The notes under the pieces: model-generated
What the model saw: the letters and a program-made list of their open reading frames with translations, nothing else
Database searches by the model: none
Told to the model about the DNA's origin: nothing
Shown here: piece by piece, positions 45,274-56,099 of the stretch
How positions within the stretch are numbered: position 1 is the stretch's first letter
Layout of the letters: each line of letters begins with the position of its first letter
DNA from: Kryptolebias marmoratus
Taxonomy: Eukaryota; Chordata; Actinopteri; Cyprinodontiformes; Rivulidae
Length of the DNA: 64,000 nt
Assembly: GCF_001649575.2 (NCBI RefSeq)
Contig: NC_051452.1
Location: 5,676,452-5,740,451, forward strand
Direction: 5' to 3'
Position numbers and translations under genes: made by a program

Positions 45274-45714
45274 GTTTAGGGAACATTCAGGTTTTATCCT
45301 GGCTGGTGTACAACTAAGATGTGAATTATTAGTTTCTTTTAGTCAGTCTTTATGTCAGCATTTAGTATTATACTATTTTTAATGTTCCAACATTACATTT
45401 ATCCAGTCAGTTACACACCTAAGAAGTTCTGGGTTGTTACAAAAAGCAACAGCAGGACACGCTGTTTTATCATGCAGCATTAAATGTGTGATTCTCAACG
45501 TTAAAAGTTAAAATTTGTTTCGGTTTTTTCCCCCCGATGTCTTGTTAAATTTATAATGAAAGCATTTTCTTACCTGTCATATCTGCTTTTCTTGACACAG
45601 AAGACAGTCGTGCTCTGAAAATAAAAAAAGTAACGTGTGCATTAACAAGACTGCTGCTTCACAGGTCACTAAACACAGATCTTTTGTTCTTTTTTAGTAC
45701 TTCTGTTGAACCAC
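45274..45714. other. Non-coding, AT-rich
   Basis: Nothing assigned. Confidence 0.5.
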
Positions 45715-45830
45715 TTGTTGATTTTTAGTCAAATTTATTGTTGTCAGTTTCAAGTAGTTTCAGTGATCTTTGCGGGTTTTCTTGTCTTTAATGAAAAGGT
45801 ACAAACTAACTTATCTGCGTTAAATCTGAC
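45715..45830. repeat. RepC short dispersed repeat, copy 2
   Basis: GATTTTTAGTCA, GTCAGTTTC, TTTCAGTGATCTTTGCGGG, TTTTCTTGTCTTTAATG and GGTACAAACTAACTTATCTG follow the same order as 14810-14915 in the same orientation. Confidence 0.5.
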
Positions 45831-46517
45831 ATCGTACGGTGTGACCCGAGTCACTGTTAAGATTTTATAATGTGTGACAGGTACAGCCTTTAGGGCAAAA
45901 CCAAAATCCAAAGACAGTCCATAAAAAGGCACTTACAAAACAGATTAATAAAACATTAGTAGTTTGGAAATGTTTATAAAATATATTTTTGAGAAGCTGA
46001 ACAATCAGAGTGTGACCTTAAGAATCTGTCTTTTATCAAAGGTTTCAGATTTGAACTCAAACAAGAAAACAAACTTTGCTGAAGATAAAAAAAGTGTAAA
46101 TACAAATGTGAGCTTTATTTAATTTTTAAAAGTACAAATTGCAAAGTCCGGTAAGTTCACCATTTTAATGTTATTTCAACTCTAATCTAATGCAGTGATA
46201 GACCCTTCAAGTCTAACAATAAAATAAAATAAAAACAAACATGCATCAGCCAGTCTGTGACCGACTGTCAAGTAGGAAGGTGAAGATGCGGTAGCAGCTG
46301 CTACAACCAGCTTACTGTAGGCAATAATTTAGTTAGTTTTTAAGTGAGAAGGCTTCTTTATGTTATTTCTAAGTTCTTCTATGAGTTGTTAAATATACAT
46401 TTATTTCAATTAAGCAATTATTGTTACAGTTGTAGTAAATGAAAAATAAATATTGGCAAGAAAAAAGGGCACATTTACTAGGAGATATGAGAAAGATATT
46501 GTGCAGATTTTATTTCA
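45831..46517. other. Non-coding, AT-rich
   Basis: Nothing assigned. Confidence 0.5.
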
Positions 46518-46841
46518 TCAATCTGAACGACTGATTAGCCAGTCTCGATTGAGTTCGCTGTGAGCATCTTGAAGACTCACATTTAATTTTAGATGGCTAA
46601 AAAAAGTGACCTTCGAAAAGCCAAACTCAAGGATTCCGAATGGAAATAAAGCCAGAGGGTTACGACCATCTATTTTCTGCATTATATCAGAGATAAGAAT
46701 GGGGTGTTGTTCAATTTGTGAAGCATGTTTCATAGCTGTTGCATTATCACTTCCTACAGAAAGTGTAGCGACATTAGCAGGTGCAGCTGGCATACCAAGT
46801 TCCTGCAGCTTGATTCTTCTGAGACTCGCCACATTATTCAA
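46518..46841 (-). other. Open frame of 108 codons, unrecognised, with AATAAA after stop
   Basis: A minus-strand frame with mixed, protein-like composition, including MPAAPANVATLSVGSDNATA and GRNPLALFPFGILEFGF. On its strand the stop TGA is directly followed by AATAAA, a polyadenylation signal, as in a compact transposon or retrocopy 3' end. The frame opens at a TTG; ATG occurs at residue 17. No matching upstream coding part or splice site is visible. GC is higher than in its surroundings. It could be the last part of a decayed mobile gene, or chance. Confidence 0.25.
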
Positions 46842-48227
46842 GTGATAAATTAGCTCTCGTGAACGCTACAACCAGGCAACAACGCAGCTCTTATCGGCTG
46901 AATTTTACTTTCAGATCATTTCCCCTAAATGTCAGCCGCTCTGAATGGGAGCCTTGTTGGACCGCGGGGCTCTGTCAGTTCATCTAAAGGAGGGATTCCA
47001 GGTCACCAAACTGGATGGGATTCATTACAACAGTAATGTGAAGGGGTCTGTTCATGCACCACTTGTATAAACTTAAAAGAGTCCCAGAAGAACGGATTCA
47101 CACCCAGCGTGTGTCAAACAGTTCTGCTCGGGCTCCGGTTTGAGAAACCCTGGGTGGAGTCTGCAGAAACAGGCGAAGCCGGAAAGTATTTGTCATCCGA
47201 ATCGAATTTTATGTTGCCACAGGAGATCCGCACAGAGGAGATGCACGCAGCACAAACAGAGAGTAGTAACAAGGCTGTCATCACGGAGAAATGTCAAGTA
47301 TTCCGCCCCGCTGCCGACTCCTCAGCGCAGCCCGCTGCTGTCGAGGCTCGGCCCACGCAGTCAAAAGTTCACAACAACAACAGAGGGCATTGTGGGTTTT
47401 CACTAATCAGAGGGGCCTTCACGTTTCAGCCGAGCACTTGTGAATTCTAACTATGCCAAGCGGAGATATGCTGTAGGATTGAACTCGGAGTGTGTGTGCA
47501 CCTCCTCTGTGATGAGGTCAAGATGCAATTTTAAAACACTTTGAGCGCTCGCTTTCAGCCTGGGTGGAGGACCTGGTGGGCGGGCTCCATCGCGTCGGGA
47601 AAAATGTCAGTCGGTCACGGAGAGAGACGTGATTGGACGGGCTGAACCCAGAAGAAGCGAGACACATCATTAGAAAATCTGAGAGCTGCTGCCTTCTTCG
47701 TTCAATGTGAAATAATTCGTTTTGAAGCCGAAACCTAGAAAACTTCATGTTAAAAAAGGTGCTTCACAGTGAAGATGATTTGAAGGGTGTGATGCTCCTT
47801 CTGACACCAGCAGAAAAACCATCTACATATTTATTTTCAGTTCAAATATACTGGGGTAAACAAAAGTTTGCATACTAGAGCTGAAAATAAAAAAAAAATT
47901 AAAATTAAAATCAAACAGCTTCTCATTACAGCTGAGATGTAAAATATTATTTGGCTCTCGAGGTCTTTCCTGTTACGTCTTAAAAATGGTCAAAGTCTTT
48001 GCCTTTTTCCATTTTTGACAGCACAAAGACAAACAGTTTGGGTTTATAATAAAAGACAAGTCATGGCTTGTACTTTAACGAGTTCTGGTGTTTGTGTGGC
48101 TTTTAAAATACAAACTTTCAGTTAAATAAAGACTGATCCATCAGTGAGAGGAGTCTTTTTTTTTATGTCAATCTGACAGATGATGCTGGTTTTGTCGATT
48201 GAGCCCAGGACAAAAGACGACGTCGGT
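46842..48227. other. Non-coding; GC-richer patch at 46900-47650
   Basis: A unique GC-moderate patch (47290-47350 contains CGCCCCGCTGCCGACTCC) with overlapping spurious frames of 88-113 codons. A word near 47852, GGGGTAAACAAAAGTTTGC, vaguely resembles Tc1 terminal text but has no partner. Confidence 0.4.
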
Positions 48228-48682
48228 TTCGTGTAGTTCGCACTTCGGAGGCCGGCGATAAAACTTGCTGTAACTCAGACAGTTTTACAGATAATGACTT
48301 CAAGTTTGTTGTGGCAGTAGCTGAGACTGATTTCAAACACATACTCTGAGGGCTAACGGATTGTCCAAGACCTGTGTGTGCCATCAACTATTTGGAGTCA
48401 ACTCCGTCTGTTGGCAAAATAACTCCTGAACCTCTGGTCAGATTTTACTGAGGCTCTCAGCCGATTAACGTTTGGAGTCAACCCAATTCAAGATGGCCAC
48501 CGCAGCCAACTGACCTTGTGAAACACAAAAATGGCCATAACTCTGTCAAATATTGCAGACATTGAGCTCAAATTTGATGTGGTAGTAGCTGAAAGTCATC
48601 CAAAGACGTTTCATTTTAAGCTTGAAGGCAGCGAGCAATCTGCATTCCTTCAAGGAATGTTAGGCCTTTAATTTAGTTTGTT
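48228..48682 (-). repeat. RepA, two monomers with head
   Basis: The plus-strand text begins with a partial unit: GGCCGGCGATAAAACTTGC, TTACAGATAATGACTTCAAG, TGTGGCAGTAGCTGAG. After TTTGGAGTCAACTCCGTCTG the full unit starts: GGCAAAATAACTCCTGAACC, AACCCAATTCAAGATGGCCA, GATTGAGCTC-like ACATTGAGCTCAAATTTGAT, GTGGTAGTAG. It closes with the clear head palindrome GCATTCCTTCAAGGAATG then TTAGGCCTTTA. Confidence 0.85.
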
Positions 48683-49089
48683 TGTGCTTATTTTTTAGTT
48701 TCTGTAACTTATACAGTTATGAGGACCTTTTTTTATTAAAGTGTTACCGACGAGGCAAGAGTGACGTGAAGATCACGTCGATCCAAACTTGGAAACTACT
48801 TTTTATTAACGGATACAAAAAGAAGCTTTTATTTTGGTGACGAGTGCTGCCTGCTGAGAGGTGAACAGGACTCAAAATTCCTGATAATGAGTCTCTGAGC
48901 GGTTTGAGTTAGTGGTTTTAATGTCGCCACGTGCAGCTGTTCTCTGGGACATGTCAGCTTTTAGTCCGAGGATGCTCTGATGTTTCTGATTAAAAACCCA
49001 AAAACATTTCAAACACAAAAAAAGACCTAAAGACGGTCTTTCAGTGCATTGTTTTCTGAATAAATTGGCTGTGTACCTGATGTCATCTG
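48683..49089. other. Non-coding, nothing assigned
   Basis: Unassigned. Confidence 0.5.
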
Positions 49090-49600
49090 GAGTTAAATTT
49101 CATCTCTTTTCTCACGTCCCTTCCTTCACCAGGCCTAACCTCAGGAGCAACATAATTCACATTCAGATCATTATTCTTTATACCTCTGAGTATTCTGGTA
49201 ATATCTGATAATTGCAGTGGAGTGACCTTAGGACAAATGCCATTATGAGTTTAAAAGATGACGGCTTATCTGAAAGATTTAATTCCCTCTGAATATTTGG
49301 AAGGCCCCATCATCGCCACATCTCCTGTTTGAACTCAAGTTGTATTTATCAAGTGTTATTTCTGATATTTAAGATACCGCAGTTAAAATAAATTATTCAT
49401 GTCAATTAGCTTTTCATCTTTTCAAGATACAAACTTGTGTGATCTCCTTAACAACTATTTATTTCACACTAAAACACAGCTCTCCCTGGAAGCCCACTGC
49501 TATCGCCTCAGGACATGTCTTTTAAATAAAAGCATCAGAGCTTTGCATACCTACAATTTGCATATTAAAGGCACCAAGAGACAGATGATAGAAGAATTGG
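49090..49600. promoter_or_regulatory. Candidate non-coding regulatory island
   Basis: Unique, repeat-free DNA: GGAGTTAAATTTCATC, ACATAATTCACATTCAGATC, ATCTGATAATTGCAGTGG, CTTATCTGAAAGATTTAATT (GATA-type plus AT core), AAATTATTCATGTCAATTAG, and GGACATGTCT (49513) resembling a p53 half site. Frame of 71 codons, not protein-like. Confidence 0.35.
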
Positions 49601-51679
49601 GTGCAGCAGTTTAATCATCACTCAACTCTGACTTGAATCCAAAACTCTTTCGGCTTTGGCCTTCAGAGACGCAGCAGCAAAGAAACACTCACAAATTAGT
49701 GAAAATCCTTTTTAAGTTGTTATTGTTGGGGCTGGGCGGGTGTTTCTGGAAGCAATCGGCCACAGTCGTGCAGAGGTTTCTTTCCGTTTGACGGCGTTCA
49801 CTTTGATGAATCACAGGAGATGAAAAGACCTAGTTTTGGGATCTTTAAAGGAAAATTATAGTTTATTTTCACCTCCTGAGCAATATGACAGAAAATAATG
49901 ATATTTTGGAGCTTTAATGTGACTTACAATATAAAGCACAATGTTTTAAATCCTCCTTTGAAGATTTCCTGAAAGCTACTATTTGCTTGATAAGCGACAA
50001 CATTGTTGTCTTTCAGAAAAATCAAGAGGCTGCGTGCTGCATGATGATTCAGAGGCTAATGGAGACGGTTAGCCGTGCTGCTAATATGCTAATTGATAAC
50101 AACTGTCTGACACGATGTTAGGAATTATTGGACAAAAGGATCAGAGGACTTGAACTTTTTTGGGCAGAGGATGAACGTATAGGCTTTATTTTGGTTCCTG
50201 TGCTGCAGTCTCGTAGCTTTCTGATAAATATTTGGAGCCAACGCCATTTTATAAAGTTCTTGGTCAGAATGTGATGGATTTATTTTAAATTTAATTTGCC
50301 CATAATGACTGTTTGTTATACAATATTGGTTGCTATTCTAAATCTGGTCAATTAATATGGTTCTGAAGTCTTTTATGCCAGTGACGGAACGAGGGTCACA
50401 GTTCACTGCTGCATTAGGTTGTAATGTTGAATTAAACATCATTACAGTGATTAAAAGAGCAGAGATAAGCACTGTATATTGTGAGAAAAATTATAAATAA
50501 TAAAAACCTTACAGCTAACCTTTAACATAAACATCAGGGCAGCTCCAGAGTAAATTTTAAAATACAGAAAGCTGGAGCTTCTGAATGTAGAAAAGTCTTC
50601 AGATCGCCATACAATCATGATTAGACACCATCTGATAACAGACCAGAGCAAAATTGTTTTACACACAAAAGTTTTAGGCCTGGGAAAAGCTAAATTTGTA
50701 GTGAATTAGATGCAGATGCTAAACAATAGTTGTAAATTTTATAGTCTATGTTTGCAATAATCATTTTTTATATCCCAAGAGAGAAAACCCACATCATATT
50801 GGAAACACTTGATGTACTGGCCGTACAACATTTCCTCCGCTTCAGATTTAAAACCCAAACCGTGACGTTAAATGAGAATTCCCAACACTGCAGAGGGTGG
50901 ACTATCCAAATCACTTTGTTCTGAGTTAAAATGTCAAGTAAACCCACTTGAACTGCTGTTAAAACCTCCCTGAAGAGGAAAACTGCTCGTCCACAACTCT
51001 GATAAGTACAGTGAGTCAACGCTGAAGCAGAAAGTAGAACATCATTTGAATTCTTGTGTAATATTATCCACTGTTAGTCACCGTTTTGTCGAACTGATTG
51101 TTGAGCTCTGACTAATAGCAACACTCAGACATAAGAGAGTGTTCTATTGTCTCCGAAAGGTTGCTGAGTTTTTACAAGCTTCGAGTCCAACTCTGCAACA
51201 AAGTGAAGCTGTTAGTTGATGCTTGGCTGGTGTTTGTGTCTTCTCAGCCTGGATCAACCTGATTAGCACTGATTTGCTGCTGCCCCGTGGCTAAACACAC
51301 TCCGTTTAGGCAGAGACGAGACAACGCCGGCTACATTGATAAAGCACGGAGCTCTTTTTGTGTTGAATCCAGAAGAATCAACTGATCCTGAACTGATTCA
51401 ATGGAAGATTACGTTTCACTGTGATTTGTTTTGTTAATGCAACAGTGAACAAAAGAAAAAAATACAAAAAGAGAAATTTAGCATTAAAAAGAAGGGTCAC
51501 AAAACTGCACATTTACATGAATTGCAAAACAAAAAAGACTGATGGATACTGTAGGATCAAACCTCCACAACAGTTAGTAAATGCAACCTTAACACAATAT
51601 ATTTCCTTTTTTTTTCGGATATAAACGATGCAAAAAAGAAAACATTCAAGTTTCATAGATCCACCTACGAATGTTAGGG
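49601..51679. other. Non-coding, nothing assigned
   Basis: AT-leaning unique DNA with spurious frames of 67-83 codons. Confidence 0.5.
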
Positions 51680-51917
51680 TCATTACTCTTCAAAACGTTT
51701 TTTAAACTAAAGGCATTTAGTTGCCTGCCACCTTTCATACCAGAGTTTTAAACCAAAATCATCCTACGCTGAGGAGGGACAGAATTGGAGGCGGTTTGGT
51801 CAAACCCTGTAAAAGACGTTATGCACGATCTCATGTCACATTGCAAAAAATGCATTCAGATTTAGATTCTGGATTGTCGATGAGCCTCAGCAAACTGAGC
51901 TCTGTAGCTGGTTAAAT
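51680..51917 (+). repeat. RepA, 5' half (interrupted by foldback element)
   Basis: A mutated head (CTCTTCAAAACG), then CTGCCACCTTTCATACCAGA, TTTAAACCAAAATCATCCTA, CGCTGAGGAGGG, GGTTTGGTCAAACCC and GCACGATCTCATG. It continues to CTGTAGCTGGTTAAAT, where the foldback element begins. Confidence 0.75.
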
Positions 51918-52110
51918 CAGTGGTGTCCAATCCTGGTCCAGGAGGACCACCATCCTGCAGGTTTTAGCCGTTTCTCTGCTCTTCAGCAGGTCTTTAAGTT
52001 CTGCAGAAGCCTGATATTCACTCAGTTATTCAAATCAGGTGTGTCACAGCAGAGAAACATCTAAAACATGCAGGATAGTGGTCCTCCAGGACCAGGACTG
52101 GACACCACTG
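51918..52110. mobile_element. Foldback miniature element (193 bp), copy 2, nested in RepA
   Basis: Same termini as 13118-13309: CAGTGGTGTCCAATCCTGGT at the left and its reverse complement ACCAGGACTGGACACCACTG at the right. The inverted arms are about 60 bp. The flanks GGTTAAAT and GGATTAGT agree in 5 of 8 positions, compatible with a decayed hAT-type target duplication. Confidence 0.85.
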
Positions 52111-52285
52111 GGATTAGTTAGTCATTTTTGGGTTGGCTAACATCAATTAGCTGCAGCTGCTGTCTTGAATTGGATTGACTCTAAAAAAGGTAATCAGTTG
52201 TTGATGTACAGCCAATGAGTACTTGGAGTTTCACTAAATTCTATCCAGTGGTTCAAAGATATTTTGCTAACAATCAAAGGAACTT
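52111..52285 (+). repeat. RepA, 3' half after the foldback element
   Basis: CATTTTTGGGTTGGC, ATCAATTAGCTGCAGCTGC, TGTCTTGAATTGGATTGACT, AAAAGGTAATCAGTTGTTGA, TGTACAGCCAATGAG, CTATCCAGTGGTTC and AAAGATATTTTGCTAACA resume exactly where the interrupted monomer should. Confidence 0.8.
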
Positions 52286-52789
52286 AACCTCCTGACTATC
52301 AGAAAAAAAAATATTGTCCAATTACAGTTTTATTAAAATTAATCCCTTCACATTTGGTGTCATTGAAATGCTCAAAATGTCCTCCGTAGGTAGAAAAAGG
52401 AGTTAATTCAGTAGTATTCAGTGGATGTGAGATATTCAGGCTTACAAATGTTCTCCACAGAAGACAGATTTGAATTACTGGTAGTCAGGAGGATAGTTAT
52501 CAGACATTACTGCGCAGCGGCAGGCAATAACAACTTTACCAGACAGTTAAATTATGTCAGATACTTTCTTCATGTTGGGATCAATTGAGATCACAAGACA
52601 GTTTAGTATTCTAACAGATCAAGCTAAAGAGGGGAAGAAAATTTCAGACCATTTCATTATTTGATAAACTGAAAAGAAACATGATTTCAAATCAAGGACT
52701 GAAGAGAGATCGTCTTATAGTTGGAACTTGTGTAGCAGAGCTGCAGTTTCTTTAAAGTGCGGAGCAGCAAACTCAGCCAGCATCACTCT
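52286..52789. other. Non-coding, AT-rich
   Basis: Nothing assigned. Confidence 0.5.
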
Positions 52790-53520
52790 GACTTCCTGTG
52801 ATTTGTTTGCCCCGTAGCTACCAGTGTCCTGCGCCGGTCGAGACGGACAGGACGAGAGCTGCCCCCAAGTCCACAAACCCCACCGCTATCGGGTCACATC
52901 ACGCGCCGATGTCACTCGCGTGTACACTCACTCCGGACCTGACCCACTTCAGCCAGTCCAGGCACCATCATCGTCCTCCTGACACAGTGTAATGTGAGCC
53001 TCGCAGCTAATTAAAGCCTTCGTACGCGATCAGAGGCAGCGGCCCGATCACAGACATCGTCACCGACAGCAGATTGATGCTTGGTGAGATCACACAAATG
53101 AGGGTGGTGGGGCGTTTGTGAGGAACAGACCGATGTAATGAAGCAAACTTCTCTGACAAACTTCCTGGCAGAGGAGGCTTTGTGTGTTTTGGAAGTGATG
53201 CTCAGGGACGTGCATCAAACAGACTCACAAAAACATTCATTTTCAGGTTTCATTGTCCCCGTGTGACGCATTGGCCAGACGTCCGAGCGCCACAGAGACT
53301 TCTTCAGCACACATGGCGGTGAAGCTGCACGGCTCGCCGCCACCCTCACCCCTCGGCGTCATCCTCCCCTGATCCATTTCTCCATCTTCTCTCCTGGAAG
53401 GTTGCGCCTCGCTTCGCCCAGGGGACAAATGTGAAGCGTTACACAGGCAGACCGGCTTTGTTACAAACACTACGCTCTCGCTGCTAGCATGCCGGCTGGG
53501 CCCTGCTGATAGCTAGTGCC
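52790..53520. other. GC- and CpG-richer unique block
   Basis: Frames of 64-75 codons exist on both strands without a family. A TTTTCAGGTTTC word at 53242 looks like a splice acceptor, with about 50 open codons after it, but no donor or homology supports an exon. Could be a promoter-like or regulatory block. Confidence 0.3.
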
Positions 53521-54009
53521 ACTGCCAAGGTGGGCCCAAACACACACACACACTTACACCAGCAGTGCTACAAACTCCTCCAAGCTGCCCAACAACACAC
53601 AAAGCCTGAATGGAGATGTGCAGGAAGCAGCCAAGAACATGTCGATCCTAACAGGAACTGTGTCGTCCGAAAGCGACTTCTGTGGTCAGCTTTTCCTTAA
53701 ACATGGAGGAAGTGAAGCAGGATGCAGCACTTTCAATGGTAAACTTTTTAAACGAACTTTAATGAGTGAAGGAACAGACACAGAAATTAAAACATACAAA
53801 GAAACCCGCTCAGGAAAAGTGCCTTTGGGTAAATCAAATAAAAGAAGTCTAAAAAAGGAGAACTTGTGTTTAAACCTGTGATGAAATGATAGTTTAACGA
53901 TGAAACAGAGGCTTCAAACTGTATTTTTGCATTTTTCATACGCAAACAACTTAACCAGAATTTAACCACCAGATAAATTAAAATGAAAGTTGCAGAAATG
54001 AATCATTTT
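53521..54009. other. Non-coding; (CA)n at 53539-53552
   Basis: A 121-codon frame (53516-53881) starts at GTG, spans a CA run and has no domain. I consider it spurious. Confidence 0.5.
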
Positions 54010-54565
54010 ATGAACTGATTAACTTTTGGAGTCAGCTCATTTCAAGATGGCTGCCACTTTACAATACAGAAAAATACCTTAAAGTCAGTAAATTTTGCAG
54101 ATATTGAGGGAGAACTTTGTGTTGCAGCAGCTGAGACCGATCTACAACATTTACTCTGATCCAATTCTCCAGGTTCTGTGTTTAAAACTTTGGTATGAAC
54201 TGTTGGAGGTAACTGTCTGTTAGCAAAATATCTCATGAACCTCTAGACGGATTTTAATGCAACTTTCAGGAAATAATTATTGGATGTACAACCAGTCAAC
54301 CATATTCAAGATGGTCACCACAGATGATCACAGAAATGGCTACAACTCAGCCATGTTCACAGAAATTTAGCTAGTTTGGTGTGGATCAGTGTTTTCACAA
54401 CAGATACTCTGAGTTTGACATCTTGTGTTTTTGCACAGAACATTTTAAAAGTTTGATCAAAACCAAAATCATTTCTCAACATAAGAAGATCTCAATCTCA
54501 AACTGTGGTCTGAAAGGCGGCGGGCGACATGCATTCCTTCAATGCCTGCAGGGCTTTTATTTGTC
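54010..54565 (-). repeat. RepA, two monomers with head
   Basis: Plus-strand text: TTTTGGAGTCAGCTCATTTC, AAGATGGCTGCCACTT, TGTTGCAGCAGCTGAG. A second unit follows: TGTTAGCAAAATATCTCATG, AACCTCTAGACGG, ATTATTGGATGTACAACC, ATATTCAAGATGGTCACC. It ends CTGAAAGGCGGCGGGCGACA, TGCATTCCTTCAATGC. The GCGGGCGAC block and head are well kept. Confidence 0.85.
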
Positions 54566-55259
54566 CGTTTCATTTTCCTTGATGTGTTTTCTGTTTTGTA
54601 TTTTGAAGCTGATTTTTTTCCCCTCACTGTTATGTGTTTTTTATTACTTTTCACTTCTCTTTAGTTTTTGTGATTTTCACCTCAAGGCCACCGTAGTTTA
54701 GCTAAACAAAACAACCAGCTGCTCCAAAACTGAACCAAATGAATCCTTTTGCGTTTGTTTGTGCCCCGTACTTCCTGTTCAACTCGTTGTTTACCAGTTA
54801 CCTCGGAGTCTTTGCTGTCTTTAAATTGATACTTGGCGGTCGGAGTCTTTCTCCTTCCTCGAGCCAATCTTCGGTTTTAGTTTAAAAAAAAGAAAAAGGA
54901 CAGAAAGGAAAATGTTTGGCGTTTGTGAGGCTTCAGAAGGTGATTTGGATCTCCGAGATGGGCGGTAATCAGGAGCCGATTTTGTAAGACGAAAAGAGAG
55001 AGAGAAAAAAAAAAAAAACAGAAAACACCCACACAAGTTCACATGGCTCTCCCCTTCCCCCTGCCTTCCTGTGCAAATTTGGACATGATTACAAGTGAGA
55101 AAAGCCGAGGGGGGTCTGGCTTCACGGCGGAGATGGAAGATTCTGCAAGAGTGTGTGTTTTTGTGCGTGCATAGTTTTACATGCGAGTGTGTGAGAGGAA
55201 AAAGATTGCCGCGTACACACACACACTTCAGCCACACAGAACAGACAGTCCCAGCAATG
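54566..55259. other. Non-coding; GA/poly-A tract at 54996-55018
   Basis: The 149-codon minus-strand frame (54821-55270) is hydrophobic in the middle owing to an A-rich tract (Phe run) and has no domain. Spurious. Confidence 0.5.
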
Positions 55260-55640
55260 TGAAATTCCAAGTAGATTTAATATGCAGAGTTGCACAAATG
55301 GCATGACTCGGAAAGCCTCCAAACCCCTCTCTCGGAGGTGAAAACCCTCCTGTAAGTACTTTAACAATGGCTTTCTGCTGGTTTAACATACCACTTCTGA
55401 TTGAATAATACTCTGTCATGAGGCTTTGATCTGGAAAAAGCAAAGCAAACCTAAATTTCGTACAGATTAAGGGCCGCTCAACGCTGGAAAATGACGCCCG
55501 TTACCTTTTAAGTTGCCTGAGTGGAGAATCATTACACTTCAGAAAGTGCTGGCCTTTGCTGTAAAAGCTAATCATTAAATAAAAACACCTAATTATGGAG
55601 CAGACAAACGCACAGCTCAGAAATGCTTCAAAAAAAAAAA
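55260..55640. promoter_or_regulatory. Candidate non-coding regulatory island
   Basis: Unique: TAGATTTAATATGCAGAG, AAGTACTTTAACAATGGC (SOX-like ACAATGG), GCTAATCATTAAATAAAAAC and CACCTAATTATGGAGC. Ends in A17 (55630-55646). No coding. Confidence 0.3.
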
Positions 55641-55981
55641 AAAAAATGCACATCGTCAACCGTTTGGGGGATTAAAACGTACAAGAGCTCAAGCACTTTT
55701 CACTTTTTCACCGGCTTGAGGAGGAGACCAATTCAGGACAGGAGGCGCTCGGGAAAAGTGTTTCCGCAACACAGACGGTGGGACTCACCAGCACTCATCC
55801 CCTCATGCATTTATGAATGTACTACCAGCACGTCACCACGGACGAACGCTGTCACAGAAGGTCCAAACGCTTCAGACGAAGAAGGGGGGGGTTGGTTTCC
55901 TAAAGGAGTCAAATCATTTGACTTCTGATCCCTTTCAAGCAGCCGCTGAAGTAAAGCATCGGTGGAAGTTGTGTCTGTTTG

Positions 55982-56012
55982 TCAGGATGTTTGTTCCACA
56001 CAAACATCCTGA
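55982..56012. repeat. Perfect 13-bp hairpin with 5-base loop
   Basis: TCAGGATGTTTGT (55982-55994), loop TCCAC, then ACAAACATCCTGA (56000-56012), an exact inverted repeat. Not part of any recognised transposon. Forms a stable hairpin if transcribed or single-stranded. Confidence 0.9.
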
Positions 56013-56099
56013 ACATCCAATCTGAATATCACATTACCGATTTTATCCTCGCACCATTAACCACAGAACCCCTAAAAGTTCCCGTTAACCCATTAACAC

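Noticed and set aside
47852..47880. GGGGTAAACAAAAGTTTGC as a Tc1 terminal repeat
   Set aside because: No partner inverted repeat or transposase text within 1.5 kb.
53243..53400. Possible exon after TTTTCAG acceptor-like word
   Set aside because: About 50 open codons without homology, no donor site, and the opposite strand is equally open.
53516..53881. 121-codon plus-strand frame
   Set aside because: Starts at GTG, spans a CA repeat, no domain.
54821..55270. 149-codon minus-strand open frame with hydrophobic centre
   Set aside because: The hydrophobic run is translated poly-A/GA tract. No family resemblance.
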